Part shown: positions 16,213-24,290 of the stretch, one piece after another
Layout of the letters: each line of letters begins with the position of its first letter
How positions within the stretch are numbered: position 1 is the first letter of the stretch
Origin: Mesobacillus foraminis
Lineage (GTDB): Bacteria > Bacillota > Bacilli > Bacillales > Cytobacillaceae
NCBI RefSeq assembly: GCF_004340465.1
Contig: NZ_SLVV01000003.1
Span: 420,982-484,981, forward strand
DNA length: 64,000 bases
Direction of reading: 5' to 3'
Translations under genes and position numbers: made by a program
Notes under the pieces: model-generated
The model's database searches: none
What the model saw: only the letters and a program-made list of their open reading frames with translations
Told to the model about the DNA's origin: nothing

Positions 16213-17353
16213 ACGGTTTTAAAATAACTTTTATCACTTCGTCTTCATGTTCGTGAAACATTTTGTAAGCACCGCTTGCCTGTTCCATCGGGACTTTGTG
16301 TGTAATAATTTCAGTCGGATCAAAATCCCGCTGAGAAATCATTTCAAATAGCTTGGGCATATAATGAATAACAGGTGCCTGTCCTGTTTTAAGGGTAATA
16401 TTGCGTTCGAAAATATTGCCGAGCGGGAACATATTGTACACCGAGCCATACACACCAGTCAGTTGGATGGTGCCAAATTTCTTAACCGCATCAATGGCGA
16501 TTTGGATGGCGCTTAGAGTTCCGCCCTGCAATTTCAGCTTTTGCTCCACTTTTTCGATTACTGACTTTTTCCCATCCATGCCGACACAATCAATGACAAC
16601 ATCGGCCCCTCCGCTGGTTATTTCTTTTATATATTTTCCCATGTCTTCATATTCATCGAAGTTATATACTTCGGAGTCGTTCATTCTTTTTGCATGATTC
16701 AGGCGGTATGGGAGATTATCGACTGCGATTACACGCTTGGCCCCCTTCATCCTGGCAAATTTTTGCGCCATTAGGCCAACCGGTCCGCAGCCAAGTACCA
16801 CTGCGGTGTCGCCTGGCTTTAAACCCGAGTTTTCCACACTCCAGTAGGCTGTCGGAAGAACATCGGACATAAATAATAATGCTTCATCCTCAAGTTCGCA
16901 TGATTCAGGTATGACAAAGGGCATGAAATTGCCATATGGAACTCTTAATAATTCAGCCTGTCCCCCTGGATAGTTGCCATATCGTTCGGTGAATCCAAAA
17001 TATCCCCCAGTATCAGCCAATTCCTTATTGGGATTGGAGTTGTCACATTGACTTTCCATATCATGCTGGCAATAGAAACAGTGGCCGCACGATATGTTGA
17101 ATGGAAGGACGACTCGGTCGCCCTTTTTTACTTTTGTTACTTCAGGGCCTACTTCCTCAACAATTCCCATCGGTTCATGACCAATCACATAACCGGGCCT
17201 TGTGGGCATGGCTCCAAGATAAATATGGAGGTCCGACCCGCAAATGGCCGTGGAAGTAATCCGGACAATAATGTCATCATTCTTTTGAATCTTCGGATCC
17301 TCAACCTGTTTTACTTGAATATCTTTCGCGCCTTGAAAAGTAACAGCCTTCAT
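16211..17353 (-). CDS. zinc-dependent alcohol dehydrogenase (AdhB/formaldehyde-dehydrogenase type)
   Basis: This is an NAD-dependent medium-chain dehydrogenase of 380 residues. It has the catalytic zinc site (ICGSDLHIYLG, GHEPMGIVEEVG), a structural zinc lobe (CGHCFYCQHDMESQC), and a Rossmann motif (VVLGCGPVGLMAQKFA). It closely resembles B. subtilis AdhB and the glutathione-independent formaldehyde dehydrogenase subgroup. The frame is open for another 97 codons upstream, through the repeat element, but ATG at 17353 follows AAGGAGGG and begins with the family's MKAVTFQG, so that is the start. It is transcribed alone. The substrate, an alcohol or aldehyde, is not determinable from sequence. 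Confidence 0.92.
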   Translation of the reverse strand: MKAVTFQGAKDIQVKQVEDPKIQKNDDIIVRITSTAICGSDLHIYLGAMPTRPGYVIGHEPMGIVEEVGPEVTKVKKGDRVVLPFNISCGHCFYCQHDMESQCDNSNPNKELADTGGYFGFTERYGNYPGGQAELLRVPYGNFMPFVIPESCELEDEALLFMSDVLPTAYWSVENSGLKPGDTAVVLGCGPVGLMAQKFARMKGAKRVIAVDNLPYRLNHAKRMNDSEVYNFDEYEDMGKYIKEITSGGADVVIDCVGMDGKKSVIEKVEQKLKLQGGTLSAIQIAIDAVKKFGTIQLTGVYGSVYNMFPLGNIFERNITLKTGQAPVIHYMPKLFEMISQRDFDPTEIITHKVPMEQASGAYKMFHEHEDEVIKVILKP

Positions 17354-17462
17354 GTAAACCCTCCTTAATATACTGAATATAAAATCTATACCCTGAATTC
17401 TCTTATTTATGTTGTGACGGAATGGGAAAATTACTCTGTCATTTGATTTTATGTTCATGAAA

Positions 17463-17497
17463 AAAGACAAGCGGTTAAATCTGCTTGTCTTTTTTTG
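17463..17497. terminator. terminator hairpin near the MITE-like element
   Basis: The stem AAGACAAGC/GCTTGTCTT is flanked by A and T runs, so it could work in both directions. It lies downstream of brnQ but is separated from it by the repeat element at 17516-17647. Confidence 0.7.
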
Positions 17498-17515
17498 GTT
17501 GGAGTACACATGGGG

Positions 17516-17647
17516 CTGTTGATTTCCGTTCCAGGCGCTTCGCTTTCCGCGGGCTGGCGCTGAGCCTCCTTGTCGCAAGCTCCTGCGGGGGTTTACCTGT
17601 CCAGCTGATCCCGCAGGAGTCTGCGCGCCTTCCACTCCAATCAACAG
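17516..17647. repeat. MITE-like dispersed repeat, copy 1 (132 bp)
   Basis: The element begins CTGTTGATT and ends with its exact inverse AATCAACAG; the similarity extends imperfectly to about 23 bp at each end. A second copy lies at 25686-25815 in the opposite orientation and is highly similar along its length. The sequence matches a GC-rich intergenic repeat I recognise from many Bacillaceae genomes. A 15-bp direct repeat (GTTAAATCTGCTTGT) lies outside it at 17474-17488 and 17687-17701. Open frames through it are spurious. Nothing else is seen in the 17354-17718 gap. Confidence 0.85.
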
Positions 17648-17718
17648 GGGTTTGATAGTTCAATGTGAAACATACTGTAACTAACAGTTAAATCTGCTTG
17701 TGCGTTCTCTTTTAGCAA

Positions 17719-19032
17719 TTACATGTTTGTTTTAGTCAATTTGTTTAACAAATATCCGCCGGTTCCTCCAATGATTGTTGGAACAAGCCATCCAAGTCCC
17801 TCGGAGTATAAGGGAAGAGAATGGAGAAACGCATGGAGCCACGGCAGATTCATTCCAAAGGACATGGCCACATCAAGTACACTGATGATAAGGGCTGCAG
17901 AAACAGCACCTATATAAACACCTTTTTTGCCCCCGAAATATTTATCCGTCAGGGACAGGAGCACAAGTACAATCGTTATAGGATAAATGACGGTCAGGAC
18001 AGGAACGGAAATAGTAATGATTTGGTTCAGTCCAAGATTAGCGATACAAAAGCTGACAATTGTTATGACTGTGGCAAATTTTAGATAACTTACCTTCGGA
18101 AACTGCCTGGAAAAAAACTGCCCACAGGCGGCAACAAGGCCAACGCAGGTGGTGAAGCAGGCTAGAGTAACGATCAGGCCCAGCAGTACCATGCCAAAGG
18201 GTCCAAACATTAGATTTGCTGATTCTGTAAGGATTTCGACGCCATTTTCATATGAATTCGCTCCAGGCATCTTTGTGCCAAGGAGCCCAAGTCCCATATA
18301 GACAAGGGCAAGACCGCCGCCCGCAATCAGTCCTGCCTTTAGGGTCAGCCTGGCAATTGTGGCCTTGTCGGTAACTCCCTTTTCCCGGATGCTGTTGATC
18401 ACTATGATGCCAAAAGCAAGGGCTGCGATCGTATCCATTGTCAGATATCCCTCAAGGAATCCGGCCGCAAATGGGGCCGAAGTGAACTTTCCGGTTGTCC
18501 CTGCAGATTTCCCGTCCAGGTTGTAAAGGCTCCCCAGGACTAAAAGAGCGATGGCTGCGAGCAAAAGCGGTGTAAGAATGCTTCCGATCCGCTCCACTAA
18601 CTTTGAAGGGTTTAAACAGACCCAGTATACGAGAGAAAAGAATACGACACTAAACAAGAATAGAATCCATGAGTTTGCAGGCGAATTCCCTAAAAAGGGC
18701 TTGATGGACATTTCATAGGCGACATTTGCCCCTCGCGGAATGCCAAAAAACGGTCCAATTGACAGATAGGCGGTAACGGAAAATACTATGGAAAACAAGG
18801 GACTCACCCGCTTGCCCATCTCGGCCACTCCGTCCCTGGTCATTGCGATGGCCAGTACCGTTACAAGCGGAAGGCCAACACCGGTTACAACAAAACCAAG
18901 AATGGCCGGCCAAAAGCTTTCCCCCGCCTGAAAACCTAAAAACGGCGGGAAAATTAAATTTCCAGCCCCAAAGAACAATGCAAAAAGCATTAGTCCAATC
19001 ATATATAAATCTTTTCTACTAAAATTAATCAT
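17719..19032 (-). CDS. brnQ: branched-chain amino acid:cation symporter BrnQ
   Basis: The 437-residue, 12-helix LIVCS-family transporter takes up leucine, isoleucine and valine with Na+ or H+. The N-terminus (LMLFALFFGAGNLIFPPFLG) is the diagnostic first helix, and the segments GIPRGANVAYEMSIKP and EGYLTMDTIAALAFGIIVIN also fit the family. ATG at 19032 follows GGGAGGA. No T-box or CodY site could be identified with confidence in the short upstream gap, which is shared with the divergent moaD-like gene. Length and motifs are normal. Confidence 0.94.
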   Translation of the reverse strand: MINFSRKDLYMIGLMLFALFFGAGNLIFPPFLGFQAGESFWPAILGFVVTGVGLPLVTVLAIAMTRDGVAEMGKRVSPLFSIVFSVTAYLSIGPFFGIPRGANVAYEMSIKPFLGNSPANSWILFLFSVVFFSLVYWVCLNPSKLVERIGSILTPLLLAAIALLVLGSLYNLDGKSAGTTGKFTSAPFAAGFLEGYLTMDTIAALAFGIIVINSIREKGVTDKATIARLTLKAGLIAGGGLALVYMGLGLLGTKMPGANSYENGVEILTESANLMFGPFGMVLLGLIVTLACFTTCVGLVAACGQFFSRQFPKVSYLKFATVITIVSFCIANLGLNQIITISVPVLTVIYPITIVLVLLSLTDKYFGGKKGVYIGAVSAALIISVLDVAMSFGMNLPWLHAFLHSLPLYSEGLGWLVPTIIGGTGGYLLNKLTKTNM

Positions 19033-19177
19033 GCAGTAAATCCTCCCATGAAGACTTTAGGGCAAGGATAAGGTTATGTCAACCTTCATTTTGATTTTTC
19101 TAAATAAAACAAAGACAGCCGTGACAAACCTTGATTTTCCTTTTAAGATAAAAATAAAAGGGAAGGGGAAATCAAGG

Positions 19178-19450
19178 ATGCAGGTGAAAGTATTCGCAAA
19201 TCTCCGCGATATTTGCGGCGGTGTCCAGGTCGAGGTGATTCCAGAAGGAAACCGGGTTATTGATATTTTGGATAAAATGATTGAAAAGTTTCCAGAAATG
19301 GAAGAAGAAATTTTAACTCCCCAAAAAGAGCTGAAACCTTTTGTACACGTATATATAAACGGGAAAAATATCGTTCACCTGGAGGAGCTTGAGACGAGGG
19401 TGGCGGAAAATGACCAGTTCGCTCTTTTCCCGCCGGTGGCAGGTGGTTAA
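19178..19450 (+). CDS. MoaD/ThiS-like sulfur carrier protein
   Basis: The 90-residue beta-grasp protein ends in FPPVAGG. The terminal Gly-Gly is the site where MoaD/ThiS carriers are adenylated and then thiocarboxylated to donate sulfur to molybdopterin (or tungstopterin). The body (VKVFANLRDICGG, FVHVYINGKNIVHLEELE, NDQFALFPPVAGG) fits MoaD. ATG at 19178 follows AAGGGGAA; the open frame further upstream is ignored. It is followed immediately by a second small gene and lies opposite an aldehyde ferredoxin oxidoreductase gene. A ThiF/MoeB-like activator lies 2.3 kb away, so it is probably dedicated to that enzyme's pterin cofactor. Confidence 0.85.
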   Translation: MQVKVFANLRDICGGVQVEVIPEGNRVIDILDKMIEKFPEMEEEILTPQKELKPFVHVYINGKNIVHLEELETRVAENDQFALFPPVAGG

Positions 19451-19451
19451 G

Positions 19452-19724
19452 GTGGCAAGCGAACAGCTCGAGTTCCGCGGGATCTCCGTCGGCCACCTGG
19501 GCATGTACTTTGAGGAGCTCGGAGGAAAGCAGATTACCGAGGGGTTTCCAATCGTATATCAGGGAGAAAACTGGAGCGGGGAAATACTTGGTGAAGAGGA
19601 AATTTCCTTTACTTCAGTATTTAAAGTAAATGCTGTTTTGGTCCGTTTTACAGCGCAGGATGGAACAGACCTGGATGAGCTGATCAAAAGGTACCGCTAT
19701 AAGACGACACGGATTGGCGGATGA
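19452..19724 (+). CDS. small protein coupled to the MoaD-like gene, Gly-Gly C-terminus
   Basis: The predicted product has 90 residues and begins one base after the MoaD-like stop. I chose GTG at 19452, preceded by GGCAGGTGG; ATG at 19410 or GTG at 19443 are alternatives that would overlap the previous gene. The sequence has alternating beta strands (FPIVYQGENWSGEILGE, SVFKVNAVLVRF) and ends in TTRIGG. It could correspond to the separate C-terminal domain (DUF1952-like) found fused to MoaD in some Thermus proteins, but I cannot confirm this by eye. The position implies a role in pterin cofactor assembly for the adjacent oxidoreductase. Confidence 0.7.
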   Translation: MASEQLEFRGISVGHLGMYFEELGGKQITEGFPIVYQGENWSGEILGEEEISFTSVFKVNAVLVRFTAQDGTDLDELIKRYRYKTTRIGG

Positions 19725-19740
19725 GAAGTCATATGCACAG

Positions 19741-19776
19741 AACAACGGCCAGGCAGGCGCCCGGCCGTTGTTTGTT
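19741..19776. terminator. terminator between convergent genes
   Basis: The 10-bp perfect stem AACAACGGCC/GGCCGTTGTT is followed by a TGTTT tract on the plus strand. Confidence 0.8.
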
Positions 19777-19792
19777 TAACAGGAGGCAAGCG

Positions 19793-21634
19793 TTAAAGCT
19801 GCTGAGTTGGAGCAGAGCTTTCTTCAGAAAGTATTCCAAGTTCGCGCAGCTTTTCGGCAGGAACCACTCCATCTCTCCACCCGCGAACCTGGTAGTATTC
19901 CTCCAGCATGATGTCCATTCTGCTGACAGAACCCGCGCTGTTGCCGGAAGCCGGCTCTTCTGTGAACCGTTTTGGAAGGAAATCATCCTCACGCTTGTCA
20001 AAGCCTGCAAGATTATTATAATAGCGTTCTAGATTGTAAATCCGTTCACCTGCAACCATGACATCTTCAGCTGTCATCGGTATTCCGGTCATTGTGCTGT
20101 ACTGCTCGGCATAATGCTCGGCGTTTTCAGAGAAGGAAGAGAATTTACAGATATTCATAGAGTCGGAGAAGGCCAGAAGATCCTGGAATACCTTCAGCAA
20201 TTCGCCTTTTCCTTCAGCCTTCAAGCGGTCGGTTGGTTCGGGTATTCCGGCAATTTCACTGGCAACTGTGTAGCCGCGTAAATGGCAGGCGCCGCGGTTG
20301 CTCGTTGCATAGCCAAGGCCGATTCCCTGGATTCCACGGGGATCGTATGCCGGGATGGACTGCCCTTTTACAGACATGGACAGCTCGGGAGCTCCCCACT
20401 CTGCCGCCGCACGCGCCGGGCCTTCCGCAAGAATTCCTCCAAGTCCTTCACGATGGGCAATCTTCCTTGTCAGGTCAATCATTCCATCGGCATCGCCCCA
20501 TTTAAGGGTTTCATTGATCAGCCCTTTTTCACTGGCTTCCATGGTAACGGAAAACGCATGGCCAAGCTCAATTGTGTCAATCCCGTATTCATTGCACTGG
20601 TCGATCATAAAGGAAATGGCTTCCGCATCACTTAACAGGCAGTTGGAACCAAGGGACCAGGCGGATTCAAACTCGATGCTCTCCACTCTAGTCTTGTATT
20701 TGCCGTCTTTCACTTCCACTTCGATTTTACAGCCCACCGGACAGGCATGGCATGTATTGTTCGCCACAAGCAGGTTTTTGTTTACATATTCGCCGCTGTG
20801 CTTTTCTGCATGCTCCCAATGAGTATACTGGGAGTTCTTTGTCGGAAGCGCGCCAACCTCATTGATCAGATTGGTAAGGACATTTGTTCCATAAACGGAT
20901 AACCCGCCTTTATTGGGAGCTGTCAGGCCCCCTTCCAGGATGGCTTTCACCGCCTTGCGGTTGGCCTTTGCGTAGTCGTCCTTCTGCTTAGGCTCAGGCA
21001 TATTTCCTTTCTGTGCAGCTTTTATCACAATTGCTTTCAGTTTCTTGTATCCAGCTACCGCTGCTGTCCCTCCGCGTCCTGCAGCACGGTCATGTTCATT
21101 AATAAAAGCAGAGAACCGCACCTGGTTTTCTCCAGCCTGTCCGATGGTCATGACACTCAGGTTTTCTTCGCCATGCTCATCCTTCATGGCCTTGACGGTC
21201 TGACGGGTGCTTTTGCCCCAAAGTGCAGAGGCATCACGGAGCTCGGCCTTTCCGTCCTCAATAAACAGGTAGACAGGTTTATCACTCTTACCTTTAAAAA
21301 TCACGTTGTCCACGCCTGCCCATTTTAATCGGGCCGCTGTCCAGCCGCCAATATGGGAATCTGTTACCGTTCCAGTCAGAGGAGATTTTGTGACAACTGC
21401 AAGCCGGCCGCTCATGGAAGACCGTGATCCTGTGACAGGACCAGTCATGAAGCATAACAGATTGTCCTCGGATAAAGGTTCCACTTCGGGGCCGTTATCC
21501 AATACATACTTGACACCGAGACCGCGTCCGCCAATGTACTTTTTGGCGTCCTCTTCATTGATCTCTCTGTAGCCTACCGATCTTTCAGTCAAATCCACCA
21601 GGATTTCCTTGTTCTTAAAACCGCCAAGATTCAT
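19793..21634 (-). CDS. aor: aldehyde ferredoxin oxidoreductase (tungsten/molybdopterin enzyme)
   Basis: The 613-residue, full-length AOR-family enzyme oxidises aldehydes to acids with ferredoxin as acceptor. Characterised members hold a tungsten bis-pterin and one [4Fe-4S] cluster. Visible marks are the N-terminal GGRGLGVKYVLDN, the pterin-binding SDSHIGGWTAARLKWAG-like region, the cluster cysteines in NTCHACPVGC near residue 290 with the last one in SMNICKF, and AYDPRGIQGIGLGYATSNRGACH. ATG at 21634 follows a GAGGTGG/AAAAGG region. Nearby are a MoaD-like carrier, a ThiF/MoeB-like activator and, 5 kb on, a tungstate transporter. Together these support a tungsten rather than a molybdenum enzyme. 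Confidence 0.93.
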   Translation of the reverse strand: MNLGGFKNKEILVDLTERSVGYREINEEDAKKYIGGRGLGVKYVLDNGPEVEPLSEDNLLCFMTGPVTGSRSSMSGRLAVVTKSPLTGTVTDSHIGGWTAARLKWAGVDNVIFKGKSDKPVYLFIEDGKAELRDASALWGKSTRQTVKAMKDEHGEENLSVMTIGQAGENQVRFSAFINEHDRAAGRGGTAAVAGYKKLKAIVIKAAQKGNMPEPKQKDDYAKANRKAVKAILEGGLTAPNKGGLSVYGTNVLTNLINEVGALPTKNSQYTHWEHAEKHSGEYVNKNLLVANNTCHACPVGCKIEVEVKDGKYKTRVESIEFESAWSLGSNCLLSDAEAISFMIDQCNEYGIDTIELGHAFSVTMEASEKGLINETLKWGDADGMIDLTRKIAHREGLGGILAEGPARAAAEWGAPELSMSVKGQSIPAYDPRGIQGIGLGYATSNRGACHLRGYTVASEIAGIPEPTDRLKAEGKGELLKVFQDLLAFSDSMNICKFSSFSENAEHYAEQYSTMTGIPMTAEDVMVAGERIYNLERYYNNLAGFDKREDDFLPKRFTEEPASGNSAGSVSRMDIMLEEYYQVRGWRDGVVPAEKLRELGILSEESSAPTQQL

Positions 21635-21781
21635 CCTTTTTCGCCACCTCTTTCTTATAAAATAAAAACGCCTTCATTCCTATTAAATTAGCTATTTAGG
21701 CCGAAAATTCCTTTTAATTTTTCAATGCTCGAAATAATTTTTTTCTTTTTTTATAATGGAAGATAGAAAAGAGGGGATAGG

Positions 21782-22810
21782 ATGAATAACTTAGATCGAT
21801 ATTCGCGCCAGATACTGTTTAAACCGATAGGGGAAAAGGGACAGCGGAAGCTTTTGGAAAGCTCGGCCGCGATTGTAGGGATGGGGGCGCTTGGAACCGT
21901 GATTGCCAATCATCTTGTTCGGTCAGGTGTCGGCCATGTGAGGATAATCGACAGGGATCTGGTGGAGCTGTCCAATCTTCAGCGCCAGTCACTATACGAT
22001 GAAGAGGATGCGTCCAATCATCTTCCAAAAGTGGTGGCCGCCGAGAAAAAGCTGAGGAAAATTAACTCCACCGTAAAGGTAGATCCCGTTATCGCAGATC
22101 TGAATTTGGATAATGCCGACGAGCTCCTGTCCGGTTTTGATGTCATTGTTGATGGGACAGATAATTTTGCAGCCCGCTATTTGATTAATGATATTTCAGT
22201 CAAATTTGGGATTCCATGGGTATATGGCGGTGCGGTTTCTTCAAGGGGAATGTTCGCTGTGATTGTCCCGGGGAAGACCCCCTGCTATCGCTGCCTGTTT
22301 CCAAAGGTGCAAACAGGATTAGGGGAGACGTGCGACACCATTGGCGTTTTATCGCCAATTACCGATATCATCGGATCCTTTGAGGCTGTGGAGGTGTTAA
22401 AGCTGCTGGTGGGAGCACAGCACAGCCCAAACCTTGAACAGATTGACATCTGGCATCAGTCTTTCCTCCAATTGGATATATCGGGCGGACAGAATCCTGA
22501 GTGCCCGGCCTGCGTGCACCGCCAGTTTGAATTTCTTGACCGGTCTTCTGAGCAGCAAATATCCTATGCTGTTCTTTGCGGGAGGGACACAGTCCAAATT
22601 AATCCAAGAAAGATTAACGCGTATTCGCTGGAGGAGCTGGCTGGGAAATTAAAGGGAAGCGGAAAAGTAATCGTAAACCCGTTCCTCCTGAGGTTTTCTC
22701 CTGACAAACATGTTTCAATGGTATTTTTCAAGGATGGGCGTGTCCTGGTTCATGGGGTGGACGATATAACCAAAGCCAGGATGTATTATTCTCGGTATGT
22801 GGGCAGTTGA
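21782..22810 (+). CDS. ThiF/MoeB-family adenylyltransferase
   Basis: This is an E1-like enzyme of 342 residues. It has a Rossmann GMGALGTVIANHLVRSGVG, the ATP-binding DRDLVELSNLQRQSLY, DGTDNFAARYLIND and two CxxC zinc pairs (CYRC and CPAC). The C-terminal ~85 residues form an extra domain that is not a rhodanese. Such enzymes adenylate the C-terminal Gly-Gly of MoaD or ThiS. The gene is divergent from AOR with a 147-bp shared promoter region and has a GAGGGG ribosome binding site. The likely substrate is the MoaD-like protein encoded at 19178, and perhaps the second Gly-Gly protein too; both are inferences. Confidence 0.9.
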   Translation: MNNLDRYSRQILFKPIGEKGQRKLLESSAAIVGMGALGTVIANHLVRSGVGHVRIIDRDLVELSNLQRQSLYDEEDASNHLPKVVAAEKKLRKINSTVKVDPVIADLNLDNADELLSGFDVIVDGTDNFAARYLINDISVKFGIPWVYGGAVSSRGMFAVIVPGKTPCYRCLFPKVQTGLGETCDTIGVLSPITDIIGSFEAVEVLKLLVGAQHSPNLEQIDIWHQSFLQLDISGGQNPECPACVHRQFEFLDRSSEQQISYAVLCGRDTVQINPRKINAYSLEELAGKLKGSGKVIVNPFLLRFSPDKHVSMVFFKDGRVLVHGVDDITKARMYYSRYVGS

Positions 22811-22824
22811 CCGGTCCCGGGGAC

Positions 22825-22971
22825 TTATACACAGGGCAATAACGGAATCACTGCAAAAAAAATGTACGATTCGGCATAAATTTCGGACTTTTCAACAATT
22901 TCAGATGACTTATTCACAAATATCTGTGGTTATGAACAGAGGTTATTCGAGTTATTAACATATTATTCACA
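22825..22971 (+). promoter_or_regulatory. cluster of three DnaA-box-like 9-mers
   Basis: TTATACACA at 22825-22833 and TTATTCACA at 22910-22918 and 22963-22971 all match TTATNCACA on the same strand, within the otherwise empty 22811-23105 gap. TTATTAACA nearby is a one-mismatch copy. This may be a DnaA box cluster; the region has no other recognisable content apart from a weak terminator at its end. Confidence 0.4.
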
Positions 22972-23002
22972 CAATTCACAAGATAAATGTTTAACGCACC
23001 GA

Positions 23003-23033
23003 GGCCCTGTCTTTTGATCGGGCTGTTTTTTAT
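23003..23033 (+). terminator. weak terminator-like hairpin
   Basis: A 5-bp stem, GGCCC/GGGCT (one G-U), with a 12-nt loop is followed by GTTTTTTAT. It could end the ThiF-like transcript, though it lies about 190 bp from its stop. Confidence 0.4.
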
Positions 23034-23105
23034 AAAAGAAAACAGGGAAAATAGTATTTAAAAAAAGGAAAGTGATGATATTAAACTCAAGAAGGAGGAA
23101 TCAAA

Positions 23106-23327
23106 ATGGCGGAAAAAGATAAGGCAAATGTCCATATTCAGGCAAGGCGCCAAACTGCTGATAAGGGGCTGGAAGAACGAATTGCAAGCGAGGAAGAAGG
23201 AACAACGGAAGCGAACCTAGAACTGCAGGATACATTTTATGGCGACAGCAGCAAACGGGATGGCATAGTACCAACTTATAACGGTCAAAGCGGCACTCCA
23301 GCGATTAATATTAATCCAAAAAGATAG
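23106..23327 (+). CDS. small hydrophilic protein of unknown function
   Basis: The 73-residue, highly charged product has no hydrophobic segment and no cysteine (MAEKDKANVHIQARRQTADK at the start, ININPKR at the end). ATG at 23106 follows a strong AAGAAGGAGG site, and a terminator overlaps the stop, so it is very probably a real gene. The composition (Glu, Gln, Asn, Gly, Lys rich, likely disordered) resembles small spore-associated proteins of Bacillaceae, but I do not recognise the family. A second such small gene lies convergent on the other strand and shares the terminator. Confidence 0.65.
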   Translation: MAEKDKANVHIQARRQTADKGLEERIASEEEGTTEANLELQDTFYGDSSKRDGIVPTYNGQSGTPAININPKR

Positions 23328-23356
23328 AACCGGCTAATCCAGCCGGTTCTATTTTT
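23326..23356. terminator. bidirectional terminator between two small genes
   Basis: The perfect 10-bp stem AGAACCGGCT/AGCCGGTTCT has a 5-nt loop and is followed by ATTTTT on the plus strand. Confidence 0.85.
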
Positions 23357-23357
23357 A

Positions 23358-23510
23358 CTAATGTTTATCTGTTTTATCGTTTTGATCTTTGTTTCTTTTA
23401 TTACCTTTACTGTTGTCACCGGTTGAGAGTTCCCCAGAGAACTCAGCCAGCTGGTTCCCCATTTTTGGCGAGTTCTGGTTTTTGCTTCCTTTGTTAAACT
23501 TCTTTGTCAT
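23358..23510 (-). CDS. very small hydrophilic protein, 50 residues, spore-protein-like
   Basis: Reading the minus strand from ATG at 23510 gives a 50-residue protein beginning MTKKFNKGSKNQNSPKMGNQ and ending NKDQNDKTDKH, rich in Lys, Asn, Gln and Gly. The start is preceded by GGGAGG at normal spacing. The stop abuts the bidirectional terminator, which supports expression. Composition and size resemble minor small acid-soluble spore proteins. I cannot name the family and the assignment is an inference. Confidence 0.55.
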   Translation of the reverse strand: MTKKFNKGSKNQNSPKMGNQLAEFSGELSTGDNSKGNKRNKDQNDKTDKH

Positions 23511-23606
23511 GTTAAGCCCTCCCTGCAAGAATTTCACCTTTAGTTTTCCTAGGAGGAGTAAAATTATCCGGTAAAGAGGGAGGCGGCACTGCCGGCTTAT
23601 GGAGAA

Positions 23607-23645
23607 TGCAAAAAGTGCCAGCTGTTATCACAGCCGGCACTTTCT
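23607..23645 (-). terminator. terminator of the sortase operon
   Basis: AAAGTGCC pairs with GGCACTTT across an internal GCTG/CAGC extension; on the minus strand it is followed by TTTTT. Confidence 0.8.
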
Positions 23646-23660
23646 GATCTCCCTGTATGA

Positions 23661-24290
23661 TTAGCTGTCAGCGAGCTTTGTTTCATAAAGGTCTGCCACC
23701 AGAACGTACCTTTCGGGGGCATCCCCAATGTAGTTAAAAGGATAGCAGGTGGTTACTGTCAGTGTAGCCCGGGGTCTGGGCACGATGACCGTCCGGTTGT
23801 CTGCATCAACGATCCGCACCTTTTTTACTTTATACGTAAATTCCCCGGCTGGTGTCGATACAATAAGCAGGTCGCCTTTTCCTACCTGGCCAAGCTGCCT
23901 GAACACTGTGTCCCGATGTCCGGATAGCACGGAGTTGTCGTCTTCTCCAGGCAAGACACTGCCGGCAAAATGGCCGACCCCTTTCTCCAGTTCTTCTTCG
24001 TCGGCACCATGAAAGATAGGAAGGGAAGCAGAAATCTTAGGAATGGAAAGTGTTCCGAATTCTTCCCCTTTTTCGGGGCGTTCAGAATAGAGTGCTTTCT
24101 CGGTGGTTGCCGCTGTTTTAACCGGTACCTCAGCTTCCTTTGGTTCTTCCTGCTTCTCGGCCTGGGCAGACGTTGTTCTTTCTGCTGTATTTCCTTTCAT
24201 CAGGGGAAGCAGGTTCGCTGCCAGCAGATAAACCCCGGCAGCAAGGAGGACCATTCCTGCGAAAACAACAAGTCGATGCTTTTTTATCAT
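23661..24290 (-). CDS. srtD: class D sortase
   Basis: This is a cysteine transpeptidase of 209 residues anchored by an N-terminal helix (VFAGMVLLAAGVYLLAANLL). After a Glu/Ala linker, the catalytic domain begins at GTLSIPKISASLPIFHGA. It has the catalytic His in VLSGHRD, Cys182 in TVTTCYPFNYIG and Arg in APERYVLVA. The domain layout fits class D sortases such as YhcS. Its ATG overlaps the stop of the preceding surface-protein gene by 4 bp, so the two are co-translated, and that protein is its likely substrate. Confidence 0.92.
   Translation of the reverse strand: MIKKHRLVVFAGMVLLAAGVYLLAANLLPLMKGNTAERTTSAQAEKQEEPKEAEVPVKTAATTEKALYSERPEKGEEFGTLSIPKISASLPIFHGADEEELEKGVGHFAGSVLPGEDDNSVLSGHRDTVFRQLGQVGKGDLLIVSTPAGEFTYKVKKVRIVDADNRTVIVPRPRATLTVTTCYPFNYIGDAPERYVLVADLYETKLADS

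Noticed and set aside
17354-17644. Upstream extension of the alcohol dehydrogenase frame by 97 residues
   Set aside because: It reads through the MITE-like repeat; ATG at 17353 has a strong ribosome binding site and the family's normal N-terminus.
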